A stretch of DNA of 64,000 nucleotides from Exilibacterium tricleocarpae. Lineage in GTDB: Bacteria; Pseudomonadota; Gammaproteobacteria; Pseudomonadales; Cellvibrionaceae. A program made the position numbers and the translations under genes. The notes under the pieces were generated by a model. The model was not told the DNA's origin, did not search any database, and saw nothing but the letters and a program-made list of their open reading frames with translations. Positions within the stretch are counted from its first letter, which is position 1, and the number at the start of each line of letters is the position of its first letter. Of the stretch, positions 27,808 through 36,490 are shown one piece after another. The DNA lies in contig NZ_ML660104.1 of NCBI RefSeq assembly GCF_007004655.1, positions 1 to 64,000 on the forward strand, read 5' to 3'.

Positions 27808-28131
27808 TTAGAATGGGACCACTCCCTTGTGTCGAAATTACCTGGTCCCGTATTCTGCACGCTTGTTTTCTATCGCAAAAACAAACCACCGGCGAGACTC
27901 TGCGTCTTCACTCAGCGCAAAGTAATAGCTTTAAACTTTCTTATCTCGAAATACAATAAATAAACTGCCTGTACCGCCGGGATAGTGCCCCTGCCGCAGT
28001 CACCTTGCCAGATCACAAATACCGTCTATAACTAGTTACTGTAGCCTAGGTTGGGAAAGCTATCACCGGGAACTGACCATTTAAACCGGCATGTCTTACG
28101 AGTGGGCATGTTGCATAGAAAGGAACCAGCG

Positions 28132-29292
28132 TTGTCGGACGGACAGGGTACAGAAGTAATTCGTGTTGCCACCATCGGTATGGATGAAAACGGCAAGTCC
28201 AGGATGTCGTTGATCTTCAAGACCCATTACAAAGGCAGATGCGCACTATCTGCTATTGACAATGCCCATGTCTTGCTTGTTGATACTCATGCCAAATCAT
28301 CGGATGAGTTGACGAAGTTGCAGGAGTTTATCGCAGGCGGTCTGAAAATACCTTATATCATTTTGGGCAAAAAGCTGGATGCCGACCCCGATGCCATATG
28401 TGTCGCGCACCCGCCGAAACTGAATCTGTTGTGGGATTGTATCGCCGAGCAGACCGGCAGCCGGATAAAGGACCTGGGAGTGGCACACAGGAACGGTCTG
28501 CTCAGAGATTTGAAATCCATTAATCTGAAAACATCGACGAGCCCTAAAGCTGCGGAATCCGCCAGGAGCAGGCAGGCGTCGACCCTTATCCGGGATGCGG
28601 AGCTTGGCGGTTTTCAGGGAAATGCGAAGACTTTTTTTCAACCGGACGATTTCCTGTTGGGGCGGCTGCAAAAAACGATTGAGGAGGCGCGCCGGCGGTC
28701 CAGTTCCCTGCAACTCAAATGCTGGGACAATCGACGTATTATCGTCTATCCGAAGTCGGGATATGTGCTGTCGGACCTAAAGCCGGCACAGCTTAAAAAT
28801 CTGGGTCTGGTGCAGATGGTGAATTCGACCACCATCGAAATAACCAGCTTCGATGACAATGCCCTCCATAAACTGTCCGAGTGCGATGTCAACGAAGTCT
28901 GGGTGCTGCCGATCGAAGTGCTGTTGTGGAATCTGGCGTTGAGAACTTCCCGCGGGCGCCTGCCCCAGGGAACTTCCCTGACGAAAAGATACCGCTTGCT
29001 GCGCTGGCCCAACTTTACCCGTATGGATCAGTTTCCCAATTGTATGAGAATAGCCTCGGCCTGGATAAACAAAGCGGCCACGCTCGGGGAAATTGCCGCC
29101 GGCCTGGGTGTGGATGAGAAATATATCAATCTGTTTTACACCGGCGCGCTGGCGATCAATCTTATCGACAACTCGGAGCAGGGCACCGAGCACACGACCA
29201 ATACAACTATGACGACCAAAAAGCGCACGCTCTTTACCGCTATCCTGAATAATCTCGCCGCCCATCGAAGCAGGTCGAAAGAGCGCCTATGA
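28132..29292 (+). CDS. Unknown protein, first gene of the GTPase/ABC-phosphatase operon
   Basis: 386 residues if translation starts at the TTG at 28132, which has AAAGGA seven bases upstream; an in-frame ATG at 28108 lacks such a site. The N-terminal ~110 residues have an alpha/beta look (VIRVATIGMDENGKSRM, HVLLVDTH, IPYIILGKK), like a response-regulator receiver fold. The acceptor Asp is not certain. A middle linker is followed by a C-terminal helical part (MRIASAWINKAATLGEIAAG, then YINLFYTGALAINLI) like a winged-helix end. No family is named. It overlaps the GTPase gene as ATGA, so it is part of the signalling operon. Confidence 0.75.
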   Translation: MSDGQGTEVIRVATIGMDENGKSRMSLIFKTHYKGRCALSAIDNAHVLLVDTHAKSSDELTKLQEFIAGGLKIPYIILGKKLDADPDAICVAHPPKLNLLWDCIAEQTGSRIKDLGVAHRNGLLRDLKSINLKTSTSPKAAESARSRQASTLIRDAELGGFQGNAKTFFQPDDFLLGRLQKTIEEARRRSSSLQLKCWDNRRIIVYPKSGYVLSDLKPAQLKNLGLVQMVNSTTIEITSFDDNALHKLSECDVNEVWVLPIEVLLWNLALRTSRGRLPQGTSLTKRYRLLRWPNFTRMDQFPNCMRIASAWINKAATLGEIAAGLGVDEKYINLFYTGALAINLIDNSEQGTEHTTNTTMTTKKRTLFTAILNNLAAHRSRSKERL

Positions 29293-29849
29293 GTACCCAG
29301 AACAAAATTGTTTTTACCGGTGTAGTCGGCGCGGGAAAAACAACGGCGATTACCCACTTAAGCAACATTGCCCCGATCACCACCGAGCAGATCGCTACCG
29401 ACGAAACGCGCAGTAAGAAAAAGTATACGACCGTAGCCATGGATTACGGCAGCATCCGACTGGATAACGGCGAAGTCCTGCACCTCTACGGCACACCCGG
29501 GCAACAGCGGTTCAATTTTGTCTGGGATGTACTGATCGAAGGTTGTATCGGGCTGGTGTTGCTGATGGACCACAGCAACCCCGACCCGCTGCAGGACCTG
29601 CGTTTGTTCCTGCGGTCTTTCGAGAAGTTTATCGCCGACCACGCAGCGGTGGTCGGGGTGACCCATATGACATATGCCAGTGGCCCAAAGCTGGACGATT
29701 ACCATCAGGTATTAAAGGAGTTTGGGTTGAACCTGGCGGTGTTCGAAGTGGATACGCGCAATAAAAACGATGTAGTGATTCTGGTGCAGGCGCTGTTGTA
29801 CACCCTGGACCCGGGACTGGCAGATACCGAGTTGAATAAGCATGAATGA
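29289..29849 (+). CDS. Small Ras-like GTPase of the COG2229/MglA-related type
   Basis: 186 residues. The P-loop is GVVGAGKTT (11-19), the switch II motif is GTPGQQRF (68-75), and TVAMDYG (~48-54) lies in the switch I region. The G4 position reads VGVTHMT (132-138), lacking the Asp that usually fixes guanine specificity, so nucleotide choice should be tested. Bacterial GTPases of this group commonly work with Roadblock/LC7 proteins as activators, and two such genes lie just downstream. The start overlaps the upstream stop (ATGA), and its stop overlaps the next start by 8 bases, showing tight co-translation. Confidence 0.92.
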   Translation: MSTQNKIVFTGVVGAGKTTAITHLSNIAPITTEQIATDETRSKKKYTTVAMDYGSIRLDNGEVLHLYGTPGQQRFNFVWDVLIEGCIGLVLLMDHSNPDPLQDLRLFLRSFEKFIADHAAVVGVTHMTYASGPKLDDYHQVLKEFGLNLAVFEVDTRNKNDVVILVQALLYTLDPGLADTELNKHE

Positions 29850-31173
29850 ACACGTACTGGCGCTGAAGGACTATGGTGTGGCTTTCGGAGAGCGGGAGAT
29901 TCTCCATGCGGTCACTCTCGAGGTGCCGGTGCGCGGCGTGGTGGTGTTGATCGGGCCGGTCGGTACCGGTAAATCCACGCTGCTGCGAACACTGTCGGGT
30001 TTCAACGATGCCAGCCCGTCGCTGCGAACCTGGGGCGAGGCCAGCTATCTGGAGGCGCCGCTGAACGGCGCGCAACGGCCGGTCCTGGTGGCGCAGAAGG
30101 CCAAGCTGATAATGGCCTCGGTGAAGGAGAATATTGTCTACGGACTGCCCGAGCGCGACAACCTGAACCGGTCCCAGCAGGAAGACGTGGCGGTGCGGTT
30201 GCTGCAAATGGCGGGGCTGGCGGATTTGGTGGATAAACTGGACGCCAGCGTAGTCGATCTACCCCTGGGCGTGCAGCGTCATCTGGCGATTCTGCGTGCC
30301 GTTGCCGCCAACCCGAAGCTGGTGATGGTTGATGAGCCCACGGCGGACCTCGACGAGGAGTCCTGTCGGCGCCTGCTGGACTACCTGATTAGTGAGGGAC
30401 AGCGGCGGGCCGTGTTGGTGGTGGTGCACAATCAGAAGCACGCGCGCAAGCTCGGTGGCTACACCGCACTGCTCGCCGGCGGGGTGATGCAGGAAGTCCG
30501 TTTGACCGAAGACTTTTTCGCTGACCCGCAGTCGCAGCCGGCCCGGGATTTTGTGCGCAGCGGTTCCTGTTGCGTCCCCTCGGTTGGAGCCGGCGCCGTC
30601 GAACCGCTCGAACCGGTGGAAAAGCCGCCGGTCACCGCCGGCAAGGCACCTGTGAGCGGGGGTAAACACCGCTATGTCAGTGATGCTTTCGGGCCCCGTA
30701 ATTTCCTCTGGCTCAAAGCCGGCCTGCTGGCGGGCACCCCGAAACCCGGCCTCTTTGTCGACCTCGACTATGATTTGAGCGCCTTGCGACGGGTCGGTGT
30801 CGAGGTGCTGGTGACGCTCACCGAAACGGCCTTCGATACAGAGGCGCTGGCGGAATATGGCATCGAGAGTATCTGGTTTCCGATAGCGGACATGAGTTGT
30901 CCGCAGGTCGATGCGGCGATTGACCTGTGCGACAAAATCGAGGGTTATATAAACGACAAAAAGCCGGTCGCCCTGCACTGTCATGCCGGCATGGGCCGCA
31001 CCGGTACCATGCTGGCGTCGCAGTTGATCTGGGAGGGTGCGGCCGCGCTGGACGCCCTGGAAGCGGTGCGCCGTATCGAGCCCCGTTGGGTGCAGTCGGA
31101 GCAACAGGTGAATTTTTTGGAAAAATTTGCTCAGGCTTTAGAAAACTATGCTAAACCTAATAGGCAGAGATAA
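29842..31173 (+). CDS. ABC ATPase fused to a dual-specificity/tyrosine phosphatase
   Basis: 443 residues. The N-terminal half (~1-230) is an ABC ATPase of the transporter type: Walker A GPVGTGKST (38-46), Q-loop Gln85, Walker B LVMVDEPT (160-167), D-loop ADLD and H-loop His196. The signature normally reading LSGGQ is PLGVQ (141-145), an unusual change. A flexible linker (~240-275) leads to a phosphatase domain (~278-435) with the active site HCHAGMGRTG (Cys380, Arg386) and a likely general acid Asp350. No permease gene is nearby, so it is probably a soluble signalling protein in which ATP state and dephosphorylation are coupled. It overlaps the GTPase gene and is followed by Roadblock genes. 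Confidence 0.92.
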   Translation: MNEHVLALKDYGVAFGEREILHAVTLEVPVRGVVVLIGPVGTGKSTLLRTLSGFNDASPSLRTWGEASYLEAPLNGAQRPVLVAQKAKLIMASVKENIVYGLPERDNLNRSQQEDVAVRLLQMAGLADLVDKLDASVVDLPLGVQRHLAILRAVAANPKLVMVDEPTADLDEESCRRLLDYLISEGQRRAVLVVVHNQKHARKLGGYTALLAGGVMQEVRLTEDFFADPQSQPARDFVRSGSCCVPSVGAGAVEPLEPVEKPPVTAGKAPVSGGKHRYVSDAFGPRNFLWLKAGLLAGTPKPGLFVDLDYDLSALRRVGVEVLVTLTETAFDTEALAEYGIESIWFPIADMSCPQVDAAIDLCDKIEGYINDKKPVALHCHAGMGRTGTMLASQLIWEGAAALDALEAVRRIEPRWVQSEQQVNFLEKFAQALENYAKPNRQR

Positions 31174-31215
31174 ATTTATAGTCAACCTCATGCTTAACGA
31201 ATAAGGAAGTGTAGT

Positions 31216-31617
31216 ATGTCTTTTGAAGCTTTGTTGCAAAAAGCCATGGCGACCATTCCCGATTGTCTGGCCGGTGGCGTGTCCGATATTTCCACAGGTA
31301 TGCTGTTAGGTGTTAAAACCGTCGATTCCCACCCCGCAGAGGTGCTCGAATTGGTGGCCGCCGCCACGGCCGATCTATATCAGGGTTCCAATGTGCTGTC
31401 GATTGAAAACATGTTTAAAAAATCGCGCGGTGTGGAAAGTGACGAACACTACTTCCAGGATATGTTTATCACCAGCACCAATCTCACCCATGTGTTTTTG
31501 CGCTCGAAATCCAACCCGGATCACGTCGCCACCTTTGTCTGCAGAAAGACGGCCAATATGGGTATGGTGATGAGTAAAGCCAGGAGTGCGATGCCGGCGA
31601 TCGAAAAAGCGCTTTGA
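31216..31617 (+). CDS. Roadblock/LC7-like protein 1
   Basis: 133 residues with AAGGAAG before the ATG, 42 bases after the ABC-phosphatase gene. The pattern (CLAGGVSDISTGMLLGVKTV, a long helix, a beta-strand HVFLRSKSNPDHVATFVC, and a C-terminal helix) fits the alpha/beta Roadblock fold of MglB-type regulators. The match is by layout rather than a diagnostic motif. In related systems such proteins dimerise and act as GTPase-activating or scaffold partners. Its partner here is probably the GTPase at 29289-29849. Confidence 0.72.
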   Translation: MSFEALLQKAMATIPDCLAGGVSDISTGMLLGVKTVDSHPAEVLELVAAATADLYQGSNVLSIENMFKKSRGVESDEHYFQDMFITSTNLTHVFLRSKSNPDHVATFVCRKTANMGMVMSKARSAMPAIEKAL

Positions 31618-31681
31618 GTCGGTGCAGAAACTGGAATACTGATGAGATGACTGGTCATGCATTCCCCGGTTGAGCGCGCGT

Positions 31682-32080
31682 ATGGCTGAAAAAAAGAGCA
31701 GGGAAACCCTCACCCGGCGAATAGTGTCGATCCTGAAACTTTTGAATACGAAAAGCGATGATATGGAGGCGTCCGCGCTGATTTCGCGAGACGGTATCTG
31801 TATCGCTGCGGATTTGCGCCAAGGGGTCAATTCGGATCGCTTGGCCGCCATGTGCGCCACGTTGCTCGGCCTGGCCGACACCGCGGTCAAGGAACTGGAG
31901 CGCGGCGCCCTGCAGCAGGTGTTGTTATACGGCAGTGAGGGCATCCTGTTGTTGATTCAGGTCGGCAAAGACCACGTACTGGCACTGGAGGCCAAACCGA
32001 GTATCAACGTCGGTATGATTCTCCTGGATGCGCGGAAAACCGCCAAGATGCTGGTGTCCATGGTGCCGCGGCAGAGGTAG
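31682..32080 (+). CDS. Roadblock/LC7 domain protein 2
   Basis: 132 residues from the ATG at 31682; an in-frame TTG at 31670 is the alternative. The Roadblock pattern is clearer here: SALISRDGICIAADLRQGVN, MCATLLGLADTAVKELERG, then VLLYGSEGILLLIQVGKDHV and ALEAKPSINVGMILLDAR. It closes the operon of unknown protein, GTPase, ABC-phosphatase and two Roadblock proteins. Two different Roadblock proteins could form a heterodimer on one GTPase. Confidence 0.85.
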   Translation: MAEKKSRETLTRRIVSILKLLNTKSDDMEASALISRDGICIAADLRQGVNSDRLAAMCATLLGLADTAVKELERGALQQVLLYGSEGILLLIQVGKDHVLALEAKPSINVGMILLDARKTAKMLVSMVPRQR

Positions 32081-32229
32081 ACCTTAGCGGCAAACCCGCT
32101 GTGCCCAGATATTTTTTCTCTCGAATCCCAAGCCTGCCGTTTTCGTTCCGGGGATGTCCCGATTCCCCGAGAGCGCAAACGGGGTGCTCGACTGCTGGAG
32201 CCTTGAGGTCACGTCTTCGAATCCCCGTC

Positions 32230-33231
32230 TCAGGAGAAAATTTTTCGTTGCGGCTTGCCGCCATTCTCCCGATACGCCGACGGCGACATGCCGGTGTATT
32301 GGCGAAAGCGCCGGCCAAAAACCGTCAGCGATTCGTAACCGGTGTCAAAACAGATATCCTGAATGGGGTTTTGCGTGTTGAGCAACAGCTCCTTTGCCAT
32401 TTCGAGCCGATAGTGTTGCAGGTAACCGCGGGGCGACTCTCCGGTTGCGCGCTTAAAACGCCGGGTGAGATTGCGTTGGCTGATGCCAAAACGCGCAGCC
32501 ACTTCCGGGATGGTAACCGGCTCGGCGTAGTGTTTTTCGAGCCACTGTTGTACCGCCAGTATCGCGGTGTCCTCGTGCTGTTTGAAATCATCGACATTGA
32601 TTGACACCCGGTGGTAGTTTCGGCGCGAGCCCATGGCGCAAAAGCGCTCGCACTGCTGGGCAATGGTGGTGCCGCAAAACTGGTTGATCAGGTGAATGTA
32701 GATGTCCATGCTGGCGTTTATCGCACTGCTGCAGTACAGCCGGTTTTGCACGGTCAACATCTCCGCTGCCTGCAGGTCGACGCGGGGGTAGCGGCGGCGA
32801 AAGTTATCGGCGTAATGCCAGTGGGTGGTAGCGGTGGTGTAATCGAGCAGTCCGGCCTCGGCCATCAGGAAAACACCGGTCAGCTCACCAAAGATAATCG
32901 CCCCCTGCCGATGCTGGCCCTGTAACCAGGGGTAGAGAGGGGCGTTGGCGGCCAGGGCCTGGGCGTTTACCTGCGCCATGGTGGGTAAGACCACCGCGTC
33001 GTATTGCGCGCTTGCGGCGAGGCCGGTATCCGGCGTGATGGGTATGTCGCCAAGGGTGATGACCGGACGGGTGTCGAGACCGACCATATCCACGGTGACG
33101 CCGCAGTGGCCGAAAGTCTTCGCGACGTAAAACATCTCCCGGGGCATGGTGGCGGAACTGCTCCAGGAGCCGTTGGTCACATAGACGGCGATTTTTCGCA
33201 AGGCGTCTGTTTTAGGGGCGTCTTTGTTCAA
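32230..33231 (-). CDS. GlxA-type regulator: DJ-1/PfpI-like sensor plus AraC helix-turn-helix
   Basis: 333 residues from a TTG at 33231 with GGAAG nearby. The N-terminal domain (~10-180) is a class I glutamine-amidotransferase/DJ-1-like fold (KIAVYVTNGSW, YDAVVLPTMAQVN, GAIIFGELTGVFLMAEAGLL). The expected nucleophilic Cys is absent (FGELTG), as in many sensor versions. The C-terminal AraC domain (~225-320) has IPEVAARFGISQRNLTRRFK and PIQDICFDTGYESLTVFGRR. It lies 34 bases after the redoxin gene on the same strand, so it probably shares that transcript. The ligand is unknown. Confidence 0.9.
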   Translation of the reverse strand: MNKDAPKTDALRKIAVYVTNGSWSSSATMPREMFYVAKTFGHCGVTVDMVGLDTRPVITLGDIPITPDTGLAASAQYDAVVLPTMAQVNAQALAANAPLYPWLQGQHRQGAIIFGELTGVFLMAEAGLLDYTTATTHWHYADNFRRRYPRVDLQAAEMLTVQNRLYCSSAINASMDIYIHLINQFCGTTIAQQCERFCAMGSRRNYHRVSINVDDFKQHEDTAILAVQQWLEKHYAEPVTIPEVAARFGISQRNLTRRFKRATGESPRGYLQHYRLEMAKELLLNTQNPIQDICFDTGYESLTVFGRRFRQYTGMSPSAYRENGGKPQRKIFS

Positions 33232-33264
33232 GGCGCCCGCTTCCGCCGGCCACTGCCGGGTGTC

Positions 33265-33807
33265 TCACTTCCATTTGATGCTGCAGCCGATGCCGGGCAC
33301 TTGTTCCATATCGATGTGCCCGTGTTCCAGCAACTGATCAACGGCGGAGCGCAGATCGCCGCCGGTAACCGGTTCGCCGCTGCCCGGGCGCGAGGCATCG
33401 AACTGGCCGCGGTACACGCACTGCAGTTGCGCGTCGAACAAAAACAGGTCCGGGGTGTGGGCGGCATCATAGGCTCTGGCCACTTGCTGGGATTCGTCGT
33501 AGAGATAGGCAAACGGGTAGCGGGCGGCGGCGATCTGCTCCGGGCCGTCTTCGGGGTAATTGTCGGCGTCGTTGGCGGAGATGGCGATGATACCGAGCCC
33601 TTTGTCCCGATAGTCCCGGGCAAAGTCGATCAGTCCCTGCTCAATGTGTTTGACATACGGGCAGTGATTGCAGATAAACATAACCAGGGTGGCCCGATCG
33701 CCGCGCAGTTCTGTGAGTGTTCGCCAGGTGCCGCTGCTCGGCTCCGGCAGTGAAAAGTCCGGTGCCGCTGTGCCCAGCGGCATCGTGGTCGATGGAGTCA
33801 GTGCCAT
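33265..33807 (-). CDS. Thioredoxin-like redoxin (AhpC/TSA-type)
   Basis: 180 residues. It has APDFSLPEPSSGTWRTL and a CxxC active site in MFICNHCPYVKHIE, then GIIAISANDADNYPEDGPEQ and HTPDLFLFDAQLQCVYRG with the cis-Pro region. No signal peptide, so cytoplasmic. This CNHC-type redoxin family is common in marine bacteria and probably reduces peroxide or disulfide substrates. It is the upstream gene of a pair with the GlxA-type regulator. Confidence 0.9.
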   Translation of the reverse strand: MALTPSTTMPLGTAAPDFSLPEPSSGTWRTLTELRGDRATLVMFICNHCPYVKHIEQGLIDFARDYRDKGLGIIAISANDADNYPEDGPEQIAAARYPFAYLYDESQQVARAYDAAHTPDLFLFDAQLQCVYRGQFDASRPGSGEPVTGGDLRSAVDQLLEHGHIDMEQVPGIGCSIKWK

Positions 33808-33822
33808 GGATATTACCCTCTG

Positions 33823-34530
33823 TTACCGATGCATGTCCGACTTTTTGGTGGCCATTTTCTCGTTCGGCATGGGGAAGATATCGCCGTCGCGAACGTGGCT
33901 GAGCACCCAGCGCTCGAGGCTGGAGTAAGAGCCGCCGAGCGAGTTATTGGGTATGCCCTGCAGCGTCTGGTACTCGATATTGCTCAGTTGACTGTATTTG
34001 AGCAGCGGCCAGGTGCGGGCCCAGAACTGGATACCAAAATTGTCGCCGTAGATTTGCAGGATGTAGTGCTTGTCAAAGTAATCCGAGGACAGATTGACAA
34101 TCAGCATTTCGAAAAAGCCGGCGGCGGAGTGAATCGCCTGCGCCTGTTCCATCGACAGATCGCTGACGGCGTTTTTCAGGTTGTCCATTTTGCTCACCAG
34201 TTCCGGCCCCGACACCCCCGCGGCGTTGAAGACCTGGAGCCCGTCGGCCAGTTCCCGTTCCGCCGCATACAGCAGGTTGATAAACTCCGGGCGCGAGAAG
34301 GGATCATAACTGGCAATAAAGTTTACCGTGCGGTCGCGCTTGCGGCTCTCCTCGGTGCGGTGCAGGTAGTTTATGGTCACCGAGCCGGCCAGCAGCGCCG
34401 CCAGCAGTATGCTCATGGGGGCCACCAGCACGGCGTAGTCCCGCGAGACCGCCAGGGTGGCGCTCACCATATAGCCCAGGGCGATGCTGAGCACTATCAA
34501 TACCGGTATCAACACTTTCATCCTGATCAT
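33823..34530 (-). CDS. Two-helix membrane protein, DUF4760-like
   Basis: 235 residues. Two membrane helices at the N-terminus (VLIPVLIVLSIALGYMVSA; APMSILLAALLAGSVTINYL) are followed by ~170 soluble residues with a YDPFSRPEFINLLYAAEREL segment and a helix-rich end. This layout matches DUF4760-type proteins, whose role is not known. It lies 15 bases upstream of the redoxin gene start and is likely co-transcribed. An internal ATG at 34521 is an alternative start. Confidence 0.7.
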   Translation of the reverse strand: MIRMKVLIPVLIVLSIALGYMVSATLAVSRDYAVLVAPMSILLAALLAGSVTINYLHRTEESRKRDRTVNFIASYDPFSRPEFINLLYAAERELADGLQVFNAAGVSGPELVSKMDNLKNAVSDLSMEQAQAIHSAAGFFEMLIVNLSSDYFDKHYILQIYGDNFGIQFWARTWPLLKYSQLSNIEYQTLQGIPNNSLGGSYSSLERWVLSHVRDGDIFPMPNEKMATKKSDMHR

Positions 34531-34717
34531 TTTTTATTCTGCCTGAGAGGTGTTTTCTGAGCGAGCCAGTATGGGCGGCCTGTTATGATACCCGATTTGG
34601 GATAGGCTCCCACCCCGCAATCTGCGATCCCGGTGCCCGGATTCGAGGTTGCAGAGGGTTCCGATGGCCGGTGCAGGTATCGATTGCCCTGATGGCGCAT
34701 GTACGATCGGAACCGCA

Positions 34718-34732
34718 CCCCCCCCCCCCCCC
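34718..34732. repeat. Poly-C tract (15 C)
   Basis: An uninterrupted run of 15 cytosines, about 300 bases before asnS, directly at the left edge of a dispersed 48-bp repeat. Such tracts can slip in replication and are also prone to sequencing error. Confidence 0.8.
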
Positions 34733-34776
34733 GCCGGGCCGTGGAGTGGCACGTAAAAGCTTTAGAACGTTAAACT
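34729..34776. repeat. Dispersed 48-bp repeat, copy A
   Basis: It contains GGGCCGTGGAGTGGCAC followed by a TTTAGAACG block. It matches 56506-56553 at 45 of 48 positions in the same orientation. Both copies are intergenic. Confidence 0.8.
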
Positions 34777-35029
34777 ACCCGGGATATCCTGTCTCAGCCC
34801 GCGATAGCCATCAGAAGCAGACCGGTTTCCTGGCACCGTTTTGCGAAAGTCGATGCGATTCGGATTAGACCCGCTGAGGGAAGACGGTTAATGTACGTCA
34901 GTAGTATCTATGTAGCACCGAAAGACAGCAGCCCAGCAGTGCCACCGGCGTTTGCGGCACACCCCGCCGCCGATACCCTTGTGCCCCCGGCGGCAAGCTG
35001 TCAATCCCACTCAAGGAGTCATGTCACCT

Positions 35030-36427
<1,398 letters not shown>

Positions 36428-36490
36428 ATCGACATCGCAGCAGGTGTAACTCTCTGCGCAACACTTACCATTTTTAGGGGAAATACAGAT

